A stretch of DNA of 64,000 nucleotides from Desulfosporosinus sp. Sb-LF (GTDB taxonomy: Bacteria > Bacillota > Desulfitobacteriia > Desulfitobacteriales > Desulfitobacteriaceae): contig NZ_SPQR01000002.1 in the NCBI RefSeq assembly GCF_004766055.1, forward strand, positions 62,001 to 126,000, in the 5' to 3' direction. Under the pieces are notes generated by a model, which saw only the letters and a list, made by a program, of their open reading frames with translations, had not been told where the DNA came from and did not search any database. This document shows, piece by piece, positions 9,102-18,364 of the stretch (positions are counted from its first letter, which is position 1; the number at the start of each line of letters is the position of its first letter). Both the position numbers and the translations under genes were made by a program.

Positions 9102-10197
9102 GATGTACCCCTTCAATTACACGGATAATTTCTTCTTGCTCTGCCCGAGACAGTTCTGGATAACAAGGAATTGCGAGGGCTTCTTGACAGGCCTTCTCCG
9201 CAACGGGGAAGTCACCCTCATGATAACCTAAGTTATCGAAGGCGTGCTGTAAATGTAAGGGGACTGGATAATATATGGCACTAGCGATGCCCGCCTCATT
9301 GAGGGCTTCCATAAGCTCTTTTCGACGCGAGGAGCGCAGTACGTAAAGATGATAGATGGGTTTGGCCGACGGGTCACGACCGGGTAGTTTGATCGGTGAA
9401 TCTTTCAATAATTCATCATAAACCTTAGCCTTTTCTCGGCGACCTTCATTCCAAGTGTCCAAATAACGTAGCTTGACCCTAAGAATTGCCGCTTGCATTT
9501 CATCCAAACGACTATTATAGCCGATTTCATCGTGATAATATTTTATTTTACATCCATGAAATCGGAGCATCCGAAGTTGTGAGGCTAGGTCTTTATCATT
9601 AGTGACGATCATTCCGCCATCACCATAAGCCCCTAAGTTCTTCGTCGGAAAGAAGCTAAACGTTGCGGCATGTCCGATGGAACCAGCTTTCTTGCCCTGA
9701 TACTCTGCCCCAATGGCTTGGGCCGCGTCTTCTATAACTTTTAAGTCGTAGCGCGCAGCAATTTCCATGATTCTCTCAACATCCAGCATTTGACCGAAAA
9801 TATGTACCGGGATAATCGCTTTCGTGCGAGAGGTTATCTTCTTCTCTAGCAGTGCAGGGTCCATGTTAAGAGTTATCGGGTCAACATCCACAAATACAGG
9901 GGTTGCCCCAACTTGCGCGATCGTCTCTGCCGACGCGAAAAACGTAAACGGCGTCGTGATCACCTCGTCCCCCGGTCCGATGCCGAAGGCCTTAAGCGTG
10001 AGTACCAACGCATCAGTACCATTGCCTACCGCTACAGCTTCCTCCGTCCCGCAATAAGCCGCGATTTCCTTTTCTAATGTCTTCATTTGTGGACCCAAAA
10101 TAAATACAGAGGAATCCAGCACATCAAAGATGGCCCGATCAATCTCTTCTTTTATCGTTAAATATTGGGCTTTAAGATCTAACAGCGGAATACGCAT
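9091..10197 (-). CDS. DegT/DnrJ/EryC1/StrS aminotransferase, WbpE-like
   Basis: A complete 368-residue PLP-dependent nucleotide-sugar aminotransferase. Seen: GNGTDALVLTLKAF near the cofactor phosphate site, GDEVITTPFTFFASAE, IEDAAQAIGAEYQG and FSFFPTKNLGAYGDGG, with the Schiff-base lysine in PTK. In the WbpB/WbpE pair this enzyme converts the UDP-3-keto-GlcNAcA intermediate to the 3-amino sugar using glutamate. The neighbours, an acetyltransferase and a Gfo/Idh dehydrogenase immediately upstream, support that over a 4-aminotransferase role. The ATG start at 10197 sits 25 bp downstream of the acetyltransferase stop. Confidence 0.92.
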   Translation of the reverse strand: MRIPLLDLKAQYLTIKEEIDRAIFDVLDSSVFILGPQMKTLEKEIAAYCGTEEAVAVGNGTDALVLTLKAFGIGPGDEVITTPFTFFASAETIAQVGATPVFVDVDPITLNMDPALLEKKITSRTKAIIPVHIFGQMLDVERIMEIAARYDLKVIEDAAQAIGAEYQGKKAGSIGHAATFSFFPTKNLGAYGDGGMIVTNDKDLASQLRMLRFHGCKIKYYHDEIGYNSRLDEMQAAILRVKLRYLDTWNEGRREKAKVYDELLKDSPIKLPGRDPSAKPIYHLYVLRSSRRKELMEALNEAGIASAIYYPVPLHLQHAFDNLGYHEGDFPVAEKACQEALAIPCYPELSRAEQEEIIRVIEGVHRGK

Positions 10198-10222
10198 AGT
10201 TAATCTTCCCTTTCGTTACGAA

Positions 10223-11086
10223 TTATTTTTGCAGGAGTTCATCCCCTGGAACCTCTCGAACATCCTTAGCCGGAAACCCTTTAATCACACGTTTTTCCCC
10301 CGTGCTCTTAGTAACCAAAGCTCCCGCAGCCACAAATGTTTCTGGTGCAACATCGACACCTGGCAAAAGGATTACCCCTCCGCCGATTCGGGCTCCCCTC
10401 CGAATTGTCGCGCCCTTGATAGACTTGAACCGCTTTTCGGTGCGACCCATGAAGTTATCATTGGTCGTTGTCACCATGGGAGCTATAAACACTCGCTCTT
10501 CGATTTCCATATAGGCCGTAATATATGAGCCTGTCTGGATTTTAGTAAAAGCGCCTATTTTTGTGTCATTTTCAACCGCTACTCCACTACCAATAACAAC
10601 GCTCTCGCCAATCGAGCATCTCTCCCGTACCACAGCTCCATCACCAACGAAGGCCTTATCAGCGTAGCTTGTCCCAGCATAGAGGACTGCAGAGCACCCG
10701 ATTGTGTAGCCATTTCCTATCCTGAGAGGAGGCAAATCTGCTTGCGCCTTCACCGTACTTGTCGCAGCCGCTTTAGGCAAACGCCCGATCGAAGAGTTGC
10801 TACCAATAAAGCCATCCTCTCCAAGCTCTGCTTTTGAGTAAATCGTAGTGTGATCCCCTATGCGAGTGCGAGCCCCTATGGTTCCCCCAGTCCCGACTGT
10901 AACATAGTTGCCAAGATCGCATCCGGCTCCAATGCTAGCTCCTTCGCCGAGAACACACCCAACTCCCAAGACTACATTTTCACCCAGCACGACATTTTCA
11001 CTGATCACACAAAACGGCCCGACCGTTACGCTTGAAGGTACGGTGGCACTGGCGAAGATTTGGCGTGGCATGTTGTTTTCTGTCAT
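10223..11086 (-). CDS. Left-handed beta-helix acetyltransferase, WbpD-like, possibly with a second helix region
   Basis: A 287-residue protein made almost wholly of hexapeptide repeats ([LIV]-G-x4), e.g. VVLGENVVLGVGCVLGEGAS and later GDGAVVRERCSIGESVVIG. The C-terminal half (APMVTTTNDNF, RRGARIGGGVILLPGV, FVAAGALVTKS) matches the WbpD/WlbB group, which N-acetylates the 3-amino group of UDP-GlcNAc(3NH2)A with acetyl-CoA. At 287 residues it is longer than WbpD-type enzymes (about 190-200), with an extra N-terminal run of repeats. The ATG at 11086 has GAGGT upstream. Its position between the WbpB- and WbpE-like genes fits the pathway. Confidence 0.88.
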   Translation of the reverse strand: MTENNMPRQIFASATVPSSVTVGPFCVISENVVLGENVVLGVGCVLGEGASIGAGCDLGNYVTVGTGGTIGARTRIGDHTTIYSKAELGEDGFIGSNSSIGRLPKAAATSTVKAQADLPPLRIGNGYTIGCSAVLYAGTSYADKAFVGDGAVVRERCSIGESVVIGSGVAVENDTKIGAFTKIQTGSYITAYMEIEERVFIAPMVTTTNDNFMGRTEKRFKSIKGATIRRGARIGGGVILLPGVDVAPETFVAAGALVTKSTGEKRVIKGFPAKDVREVPGDELLQK

Positions 11087-11144
11087 TGATTCTACCTCTT
11101 TTCAGGAGAGTCGAGTTACAGCCGCTCCGTCCCTCCGCTCGCAG

Positions 11145-11197
11145 ACCAAACTAAGGCAAACCTGCTGGATAAAAGTGTCGGTTGGCCTAAGTTTGGT
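11145..11197. repeat. Imperfect long inverted repeat
   Basis: The arms ACCAAACTAAGGCAAACC (11145-11162) and GGTTGGCCTAAGTTTGGT (11180-11197) pair at 16 of 18 positions around a 17-nt loop. It lies in the gap between the Gfo/Idh gene (stop 11248) and the acetyltransferase start (11086). There is no T-run, so it looks more like a mRNA-processing or REP-type structure than an intrinsic terminator. Confidence 0.6.
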
Positions 11198-11247
11198 GGA
11201 CTACTCACGTTAGAGGGCGCACTTGTCGTAAATCAAAATCTCCCCCG

Positions 11248-12294
11248 TTATTCTACCACCATCGGGAACACGACCGGTTCCTTCGTCTCCTGGCACTTGT
11301 AAATCGCCAAAATGATTTCCAACGCTTTTCGTCCTTCTTCCCCTGGAATAGCTGGTTCTCTATCTTCTCGAATTGCTTGAATTAGATCCAGTATGAGTTC
11401 CCTGTGCCCAAAGCCGTAGACCGTAGGGGGATCCCCTTCCTGGCTGTCGAAGATCGCCTTTTTCTCTTCTACACTATCCGGTAATTCCCAGACCTCGATT
11501 CGATTGACGGCGATCCCACCGACGATGACCGAGCCTGTCTCTCCAAAGACGTTCAAGGTCTCTTCGATATTTTTAGGATAGATGGTTGAAGCTGCCTCAA
11601 TGATGCCGATGGCGCCGCTTTTAAACTTGATAACAGCTGCACCCATGTCTTCCATTTCAATTTTGCGCATAAAGGTCGCTGTATATCCAAAAACAGATTC
11701 TACTGGCCCAAATGTCCATTGAAGAAGGTCAATGTTATGAATGGATTGATTCATAAGGACCCCACCGTCTTGGAGTTTTGTCCCGCGCCAAGGTGCTTGA
11801 GTGTAATAATTATCGTTCCGATTCCAACGCACAGAAGCTTGTCCATGGGTCAACTTACCAAAACGGCCATCTTCTAAGGCCTTGCGAAGAAGTTTAATCG
11901 AATCATTAAAGCGGTTTTGATGAATAACGGCTAATTTAACCCCTGCTTTGCTGCAGGCAGCAATCATAGCATCTGCAGTTTTCAAGGTCATGGCCATAGG
12001 TTTTTCCACTAGGATATGCTTACCTGCCTCAGCTGCAGCAATCCCAATTTCGGCATGTAAACCACTTGGAGTCGCTATTGTAATAACATCAATGTCATCC
12101 CTTTTCAGCATTTCCAAATAATCCGTATAGGGCTCTGCACCGTATTTATCAGCAAAGGCCTGGGCCTGCTCCGGTACAACATCACATACGGCGACTAGCT
12201 CTGCTTCTGGAAGCGCCATAATGGACTCAGCATGTTTCGGGGCAATTCGCCCACATCCTATAATCCCAAATCGAATCTTTTTCTCTTCCATCAT
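11248..12294 (-). CDS. Gfo/Idh/MocA oxidoreductase, WbpB/WlbA-like UDP-sugar 3-dehydrogenase
   Basis: A 348-residue NAD-dependent oxidoreductase. The Rossmann motif GIIGCGRIAPKHAES is at the N-terminus, followed by ATPSGLHAEIGIAAAEAGKH and the EKPMA motif that carries the family's conserved lysine, then HQNRFNDSIKLL. The length and these motifs fit WlbA/WbpB, which oxidises C3 of UDP-GlcNAcA to a 3-keto sugar for the adjacent aminotransferase. It is probably transcribed from its own promoter, because a strong hairpin (12443-12486) separates it from the upstream dehydrogenase gene. A close relative with another sugar substrate cannot be excluded. Confidence 0.9.
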   Translation of the reverse strand: MMEEKKIRFGIIGCGRIAPKHAESIMALPEAELVAVCDVVPEQAQAFADKYGAEPYTDYLEMLKRDDIDVITIATPSGLHAEIGIAAAEAGKHILVEKPMAMTLKTADAMIAACSKAGVKLAVIHQNRFNDSIKLLRKALEDGRFGKLTHGQASVRWNRNDNYYTQAPWRGTKLQDGGVLMNQSIHNIDLLQWTFGPVESVFGYTATFMRKIEMEDMGAAVIKFKSGAIGIIEAASTIYPKNIEETLNVFGETGSVIVGGIAVNRIEVWELPDSVEEKKAIFDSQEGDPPTVYGFGHRELILDLIQAIREDREPAIPGEEGRKALEIILAIYKCQETKEPVVFPMVVE

Positions 12295-12442
12295 AATACA
12301 ACAGCTCTTTTCTTTGCGTTATTATTTCACTGCAATAGTCCCTTGACCATGCAATTCGTGGTTGTCTATGGTTGACGATGATGACATTGACTTGATGTCG
12401 ATAAACATCTACTTGGTCAAATGGAGGGCATATAGTTTATTT

Positions 12443-12486
12443 ATATAGGTTTAAGGGGAATCTGTCGATTCCCCTTAAACCTATAT
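12443..12486 (-). terminator. Perfect 20-bp inverted repeat with 4-nt loop
   Basis: The arms at 12443-12462 (ATATAGGTTTAAGGGG...) and 12467-12486 are exact reverse complements with loop TGTC. It lies 86 bp beyond the stop of the UDP-sugar dehydrogenase gene and before the Gfo/Idh gene, so it most likely ends the capD-wbpA transcript. The bases after it on the minus strand are AT-rich but not a clean T-run. Confidence 0.7.
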
Positions 12487-12571
12487 CGCGTATAATCTCT
12501 CCCGTATCGTTCAATAGTGCTTGACCCGCAATTGGAGTTTTTGCAGCAGAATCATATCCCTAATTAAAATA

Positions 12572-13927
12572 TTAGATTTTCAGGATCTTCTCACGGTTTT
12601 CTTGAACCTCTTTCGTGGCATTACGAGTATCCACCACAAGTTTGGCCTTTCCAACCACTCGTTCATAATCAACCGCAGTATGATCTGTTAAGATCAACAC
12701 ACCATCTGCACCCGTAAGCGCCTCATCAGTTAATGGAACGCTCTCTAGGTGGAGAGTACTTCCGCCGTGCGGCTCGATGACTGGAATATAAGGGTCATGA
12801 TACGTGATCTTAGCGCCCTGTTTGCGCAAAAGTTCGATGATTTTCAAAGCAGGTGACTCACGCATGTCGTCAATATCTTTTTTGTAAGCTACTCCAAGGA
12901 GCAAGATTTCGGCGTCTTTCAAACTTTTATTCACATTATTCAAAGCTCTAACCACTTTATTGACAACATAATAGGACACTTCTACATTAACTTCGCCAGC
13001 AAGTTCTATAAAGCGGGTATGGAAGTCGTATTCACGCGCTTTCCAAGTCAGGTAGAATGGATCGATGGGAATACAGTGACCACCGACGCCAGGCCCTGGA
13101 TAAAACGTTTGAATACCAAACGGTTTTGTTCCAGCCGCTTCAACAACTTCCCAAATATCAATTCCCATGCGATCGCAGAGCATCATCAATTCGTTCACCA
13201 TCGCTATGTTAACCGCCCGATAAGTATTTTCAAAGACTTTTGTCAACTCGGCAGCAGCAGGTGAAGACACAGGAACAACATTGGCAATGGTTTGAACGTA
13301 AAGTGTGTAGGCAATCTCCAAGCAAATGGGGGTCATACCTCCAACCACTTTAGAGGTGTTTTTTGTACTAAAACGTTTATTACCCGGATCTACACGTTCC
13401 GGAGAGAACGCGAGGAAGAAATCTTTACCTACCTTAAGTCCCGTCTTTTCCAAGAGAGGAAGAATGACCTCTTCCGTAGTTCCGGGATAGGTTGTACTCT
13501 CTAAGGTAATGATCTGTCCTGGTCGAAGGCTTTTCACAATCTCCTCTGTCGAAGCTTGGATGTACGAAATATCTGGATCACGGGTAATTGTCAAGGGAGT
13601 AGGCACGCAGATGATCACGACATCACATTCAGCTAAACGAGTAAAATCCGTGGTCGCTACGAGCAATCCCTCGTGCACTAAATTTTGGAGATCCTCGTCT
13701 TTGACATCCCCGATATAGTTGTCAGCAGCATTAACCTTATCAACGCGGGCTGGGTTTATATCAAAACCAAGGACTGGAAATCCCACTTTACCCTTTTCAA
13801 CAGCTAAAGGGAGTCCTACATACCCTAAACCAATTACTCCAATTTGTGCAACGTGTTTCTCGATTTTCTCTTTAAGGGTCTGAGCAACAACATCGTCACA
13901 AGTAATAACGTTCTTTACGGTGATCAT
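12572..13927 (-). CDS. Nucleotide-sugar dehydrogenase, WbpA-like (UDP-GlcNAc/UDP-ManNAc 6-dehydrogenase)
   Basis: A 451-residue cytosolic enzyme that oxidises C6 of a UDP-HexNAc to the uronic acid with two NAD+. Seen: IGVIGLGYVGLPLAVEKGK (Rossmann motif), CVPTPLT, ESTTYPGTTEE, SPERVDPGN, KVFENTYRAVNIAMVNE and GPGVGGHCIPIDPFYL, which contains the catalytic cysteine. The C-terminal domain has LGVAYKKDIDDMRESPA. The GPGVGGHCIPIDP form is shared by WbpA- and WecC-type enzymes. The context of 3-keto dehydrogenase, aminotransferase and acetyltransferase genes supports WbpA. The ATG has AGGAGG upstream, 16 bp after the stop of the capD-like gene. Confidence 0.93.
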   Translation of the reverse strand: MITVKNVITCDDVVAQTLKEKIEKHVAQIGVIGLGYVGLPLAVEKGKVGFPVLGFDINPARVDKVNAADNYIGDVKDEDLQNLVHEGLLVATTDFTRLAECDVVIICVPTPLTITRDPDISYIQASTEEIVKSLRPGQIITLESTTYPGTTEEVILPLLEKTGLKVGKDFFLAFSPERVDPGNKRFSTKNTSKVVGGMTPICLEIAYTLYVQTIANVVPVSSPAAAELTKVFENTYRAVNIAMVNELMMLCDRMGIDIWEVVEAAGTKPFGIQTFYPGPGVGGHCIPIDPFYLTWKAREYDFHTRFIELAGEVNVEVSYYVVNKVVRALNNVNKSLKDAEILLLGVAYKKDIDDMRESPALKIIELLRKQGAKITYHDPYIPVIEPHGGSTLHLESVPLTDEALTGADGVLILTDHTAVDYERVVGKAKLVVDTRNATKEVQENREKILKI

Positions 13928-13943
13928 CTTATTTATTTCCTCC

Positions 13944-15815
13944 TTAATGATTGGCTAAAGCCTTAGGCGTTTTCTTGCGAAAGGTCGGTATAACCGTTTG
14001 CAACAATTCAATAACTTCATCTCTCTTTAAGTAACTACCCCGTTCTCGAACAATATGTGTCAGTTCTTCAAGACGTTCAACGTCAATCACGTTGGGTTTA
14101 GCTACAAAAATCCGGCTGTGCTTCGTTGAGGTTGTTCCTTCTTCCGCGGTTAATAATTCTTCAAAGAGTTTTTCGCCCGGTCGAATTCCCGTGAATTGTA
14201 TCTTAATATCAACATCAGGCTCGAAACCCGAAAGCCGAATTAAGTCTTTGGCTAGATCCACAATTTTTACAGGTTTCCCCATATCCAAGATAAATATTTC
14301 TCCGCCCTTCGCCATAGCCCCCGCTTGAATGACTAACTGGGCTGCTTCTGGTATCGTCATAAAATACCGCACCATATCAGGATGGGTGACCGTTACTGGT
14401 CCACCTTGAGCTATTTGTCTCTTAAACGTAGGGATAACACTCCCTCTACTCCCTAAGACATTTCCAAACCTTACCGCTACAAACTTTGTTTGTGAACGAC
14501 GATCAAGACTTTGGATAAGCATTTCCACCGTTCGTTTGGTTGCCCCCATGACACTTGTAGGGTTAACTGCCTTATCTGTAGAGATAGAAACAAACGTTTT
14601 TACCTTGACTTTATCCGCCGCTTCAGACAGATTCTGTGTCCCAATGACATTGTTTTTTAATGCTTCTTCGGGATTGCGTTCCATTAGCGGAACATGTTTA
14701 TGCGCCGCTGCGTGGAAAACAACGCCCGGCTTGTATCGTTCAAAGATTAGAAACACTTTCTCTCGATCTTTGATATCCACTATTTCTGTAATGTAGTCGA
14801 TTCTGGGATACTCAGACCTTAATTCCTGTTCGATGTCAAAAATACTATTTTCGCCATGCCCAAGTAAAACAAGCTTCTCCGGATTAAACTTCGCAATCTG
14901 ACGGCTAATTTCCGAGCCAATGGAACCACCTGCTCCAGTAATAAAGACTGTTTCACCTGTCACATATCCTGCTACTTCTTCCAGGTCAACGGAAACAGGG
15001 TCTCGTCCTAGTAAATCTTCGACTTGAACCTGTCTTATAGCATTGACATTAATATCTCCACTAATGATGTCATAGACACCAGGCATAATCTTTAACTCAA
15101 CCCCGGATTTCTCACAGATTTGAACTATTTCCCGCACAGATTCACCTGAAGCTGAAGGCATAGCAATAATAACTTCATCCACATTATGCCCTTTTGCAAT
15201 GCGCGCGATATCCTTACGCGTACCCAAAACCGGGATTCCAAGTAAATGCAATTTCTGCTTTGCACGATCATCATCGATAAAACCAATCGGTCGTCCATCC
15301 CGATAATTGCGATTTTTTAACTCTCGCGCTGCTAACACGCCTGCATCACCAGCTCCAACAATAAGTACTTGCTTTTGCGATCCTGGAACATGCCTAACAA
15401 ACGTATTTTCTTGTACGATCCGCCAAATAAATCGTGAGCCCCCCACTAAAAACACCATAGCGAGCCATAAAAGTACAGCAGCAGTATGTGGTAGTCTAAA
15501 CGGGAGTGTCGCTGCTTTAGCCAGGCCATAGAAATAAACCACAGCGACTGTTCCGCCTGTTCCGACGGTTACAGCGTAAATAATGGAAACTAATTCCCCT
15601 GTACTGGCATATTGCCAAAGCCGATTATATAATCCAAAAACGTAAAAAACCGTAATATAAAGGATGGTTGAGGCTACTGCTGTATGATAATACGTTTGAT
15701 AATATTCTAATGGAATACCTCCTTCGAATCGGAGATAAAAACTGCCGAAAGCTGCTAAGTTGATTAACATAACATCAATCAGCATAAGAATTAGTATTCG
15801 TTTGCGTAATGACAC
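13944..15815 (-). CDS. Membrane nucleotide-sugar 4,6-dehydratase, CapD/WbpM/PglF type
   Basis: About 623 residues. The N-terminus has four membrane helices, followed by a CoA-binding-like Rossmann region (VLIVGAGDAGVLAARELKNR) and a C-terminal SDR domain (VFITGAGGSIGSEISRQ, HAAAHKHVPLMERNPEEA, STDKAVNPTSVMGATKR, VRFGNVLGSRGSVIPTF). Such proteins convert UDP-GlcNAc to the UDP-4-keto-6-deoxy sugar. I prefer the GTG at 15815 because AAAGGGG lies 8 nt upstream; a TTG at 15860 would add 15 residues without a ribosome site. The partial aminotransferase at 1-442 is a candidate for the next step. Confidence 0.92.
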   Translation of the reverse strand: MSLRKRILILMLIDVMLINLAAFGSFYLRFEGGIPLEYYQTYYHTAVASTILYITVFYVFGLYNRLWQYASTGELVSIIYAVTVGTGGTVAVVYFYGLAKAATLPFRLPHTAAVLLWLAMVFLVGGSRFIWRIVQENTFVRHVPGSQKQVLIVGAGDAGVLAARELKNRNYRDGRPIGFIDDDRAKQKLHLLGIPVLGTRKDIARIAKGHNVDEVIIAMPSASGESVREIVQICEKSGVELKIMPGVYDIISGDINVNAIRQVQVEDLLGRDPVSVDLEEVAGYVTGETVFITGAGGSIGSEISRQIAKFNPEKLVLLGHGENSIFDIEQELRSEYPRIDYITEIVDIKDREKVFLIFERYKPGVVFHAAAHKHVPLMERNPEEALKNNVIGTQNLSEAADKVKVKTFVSISTDKAVNPTSVMGATKRTVEMLIQSLDRRSQTKFVAVRFGNVLGSRGSVIPTFKRQIAQGGPVTVTHPDMVRYFMTIPEAAQLVIQAGAMAKGGEIFILDMGKPVKIVDLAKDLIRLSGFEPDVDIKIQFTGIRPGEKLFEELLTAEEGTTSTKHSRIFVAKPNVIDVERLEELTHIVRERGSYLKRDEVIELLQTVIPTFRKKTPKALANH

Positions 15816-15924
15816 TTGCTCAGCCCCTTTAAAATAACCTGCGTAAACTTTATCGTTCAAAGTTTACTACAATTTACGTGCCTTTACAACCATTCTATCG
15901 AATAGAGACATTAACTGTCGTATT

Positions 15925-17055
15925 CTATTGGATCTTCTTATTCGTCGGCAACTTGACCCGATGACCAATAACGTAATAGCTAATAGGAAGATAACTGATG
16001 AGTCTCACCGCCAAATAACTTATGATCAGTGTCACGGAAAATACGAGTGGGTAAAAAATCCAGTTGCTATAACCTATAGAATGGTTTCTTAAAATTCTAA
16101 TTGCATACTGGTTAAAAAAGATGTGAATAAGGTATATTCCAAAGGAGTAATCTCCTAATTTGTAAATAGCCTTTTCTAAACTATTCCGTTTCCCCACCAG
16201 ATTCCTTGCTAGGTTAAACAAAAGCAAAAAGGTTGAAATTCTAAGAATCGGGAAAATGAGTTCCGCGCCCATTAAAAAATAAGCAGGGATTTCATTGTAT
16301 CGATAGCCCATTTTTAAACCAATAATTATAAAAAAGCTTACCCCTATGGTTAAAACTAACGATATTGTTAAGAAGATAGGGGTTAAACCCTTCAATGAGT
16401 TCCTTAATCGCTCAAAGTGGTTAGAGCTATACATCCCCATTCCGAAATAAAACAGATAAGCGATGAAGTTAATTTTCAAAACTCCGAAATAATTGGTATG
16501 TAGCCCTTCCATCCAAAGAGTTTGAAGTATCAAAAAAACGGCTAACAAGAGCTCTACCCTATTTTGCTGTTTAAAAAAATTATATATTCTAAGGATCAGT
16601 GGGTAGACAATATAAAATTGAATTATGATTGAGAAAAACCATAAGTGGTAGGATGCATCGGAATGCAAGATATTTTTAAATAAGAGAGCGCCATTTTCTT
16701 TGATTAGGTTACTTTGCATCACTTCCCAATTGTTAAAGACAGTATAAGCCACTGAAAAAATGAGGTATTGAGGAACAATCGAGCGCACTCTCTTTTGATA
16801 AAACTCGCTTAATAAGAAATTAGACGAATAATTCCTGGTTAACACAAAACCGGAAATGAAGACAAATAAGGGCACAGCAAACTGAGAAAATATGTCTGTC
16901 CATAAATTTACTAAAACTAAGGTATTAAAGCGTGGTATTTCTGTAAAATAGCCAGACGTATGGATAGCAATGACTGCTAAGACACCAAAGCCTCTTAATA
17001 AATGAATTTCCTTAATTGGGCTCAATTTCGCCTGACTGATCCTATTCATATCCAT
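15925..17055 (-). CDS. Acyltransferase family 3 membrane protein (OafA/WecH type)
   Basis: A 376-residue multi-pass protein with about 10 helices. The opening IKEIHLLRGFGVLAVIAIHT contains the conserved arginine and histidine of acyltransferase-3, and PLFVFISGFVL and SYHLWFFSIIIQFYIVYPL are typical later motifs. It would O-acetylate or otherwise acylate a surface sugar. Codon use is AT-richer than in the upstream glycan genes, as in the next two genes, which suggests a separately acquired block. The ATG at 17055 has a weak GAAGGG upstream; an in-frame ATG two codons in is possible. Confidence 0.88.
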   Translation of the reverse strand: MDMNRISQAKLSPIKEIHLLRGFGVLAVIAIHTSGYFTEIPRFNTLVLVNLWTDIFSQFAVPLFVFISGFVLTRNYSSNFLLSEFYQKRVRSIVPQYLIFSVAYTVFNNWEVMQSNLIKENGALLFKNILHSDASYHLWFFSIIIQFYIVYPLILRIYNFFKQQNRVELLLAVFLILQTLWMEGLHTNYFGVLKINFIAYLFYFGMGMYSSNHFERLRNSLKGLTPIFLTISLVLTIGVSFFIIIGLKMGYRYNEIPAYFLMGAELIFPILRISTFLLLFNLARNLVGKRNSLEKAIYKLGDYSFGIYLIHIFFNQYAIRILRNHSIGYSNWIFYPLVFSVTLIISYLAVRLISYLPISYYVIGHRVKLPTNKKIQ

Positions 17056-17167
17056 ACATAATACTATTCCCTTCTTCTAAGAACCCACTATCATATCTAA
17101 ATACCCTTAAGAGCAGCTAACCCTTGCTCGAATGCAAGTAGGATCTATATCTATGCTTTGGCTAGTT

Positions 17168-18346
17168 TTAATTATGTTCTTTAAGTTTCTCCACAAAATC
17201 AATTGTTTTTTTATTATTCTGCAACCACGTGACTCTTTCGGAATTGATTTCCTTTATTGCTTGGTTAACAGTCTCTGGTTTTAAGAGTCGACCAAAATCC
17301 TTCGGTATCGAAGCGACATCGTGATTTAGCAAACGATCAACTATTAATTCACCCGTCTTTTCTGTGTAGTGAGAGTTGTCCCAATAGTATTGCATAGTAT
17401 TACTGATTGTTTCTGTCGTAATGCTATTGTATCCCGAAAAGTCCCATACTGGAGTTATCGCTGAAATATCTCTCTTCCACTGCTCAAATTGTCCCCAAAG
17501 CCCAGACGTCCTAATTGCTTCCCATTGGGTAGCATGAGACGGGGAAATAAAGACTTTTACATCAATTTTTCTTTCTTTGCACAACTCAATCATAGTCCGA
17601 ACATCTTGGAGCCGCTGAGCTGAATACTTATAGTTGTAATAAAACTCACCAGAATTGATGTAGACCTTCAATTCCCGTTCAAATGCTTCTTTGCCATCAA
17701 CCCCTAATATGTGAAACTGCTTAATTCCACTTGCACTAATATGTCCATTTGGAAATATCAGCGGTTCAGGAAGTTTATTATTTAGGTTAAACTTAATTGT
17801 ATTTAGAGAAGCCTGAACCCCATCCTGAGAAAAAAGAATATTCGTAAAATCGCTCCAATTAATATGATCTTTTCCTAGCCTATCTAAGGTGAAATCTTTC
17901 CGCCCCGTATTATGTTCGTTAAATGAATAAAAGTCTAGTCCGATAATAACCTGTTGTATATCCGACTGATTTGCCAAAGCATGCCTTAAATAGGCCAACT
18001 CTTCCTCGGTATTGGCGGCACTAAAGCCAGCATTATAAGCCTTTTGTCCAGTGATTTTTTCATAGTAATCAGGATTCAGACCAAAGAAAGTCCGTGAAGA
18101 CCCCAATAATACTACCTTCGGTTTTAAATCAATGATATCTTCAGCTTTAAATAGGCGTTGATGATTATATTTCTCGATTTTTTGATTGTTTAAGCTAAAA
18201 TTAGTCAACTTCCAGATTCCATATGGATCGATCAACATATTACTGAGTCCAATTGAACCCACTAAAACAAGAGGAATTAACAAAACAACGATGTTAAACC
18301 TTCGATACTTTGTTCCTCTACCCTTCATTTTCTGGTTTTTGTTCAT
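17168..18346 (-). CDS. SGNH-hydrolase-like membrane-anchored protein paired with MBOAT
   Basis: A 392-residue protein with one N-terminal membrane helix (FNIVVLLIPLVLVGSIGL) and a soluble outer domain. VVLLGSSRTFFGLNP looks like SGNH block I with its serine, and the C-terminal DNSHYTEKTG has the DxxH arrangement of block V. The gene lies 18 bp behind the MBOAT gene. In alginate and related acetylation systems, MBOAT channels work with an SGNH-type partner that places the acetyl group, so this is probably the extracellular O-acetyltransferase or esterase. The exact family is not recognised. Confidence 0.78.
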   Translation of the reverse strand: MNKNQKMKGRGTKYRRFNIVVLLIPLVLVGSIGLSNMLIDPYGIWKLTNFSLNNQKIEKYNHQRLFKAEDIIDLKPKVVLLGSSRTFFGLNPDYYEKITGQKAYNAGFSAANTEEELAYLRHALANQSDIQQVIIGLDFYSFNEHNTGRKDFTLDRLGKDHINWSDFTNILFSQDGVQASLNTIKFNLNNKLPEPLIFPNGHISASGIKQFHILGVDGKEAFERELKVYINSGEFYYNYKYSAQRLQDVRTMIELCKERKIDVKVFISPSHATQWEAIRTSGLWGQFEQWKRDISAITPVWDFSGYNSITTETISNTMQYYWDNSHYTEKTGELIVDRLLNHDVASIPKDFGRLLKPETVNQAIKEINSERVTWLQNNKKTIDFVEKLKEHN

Positions 18347-18364
18347 TCCACCTTACCCATTTCT

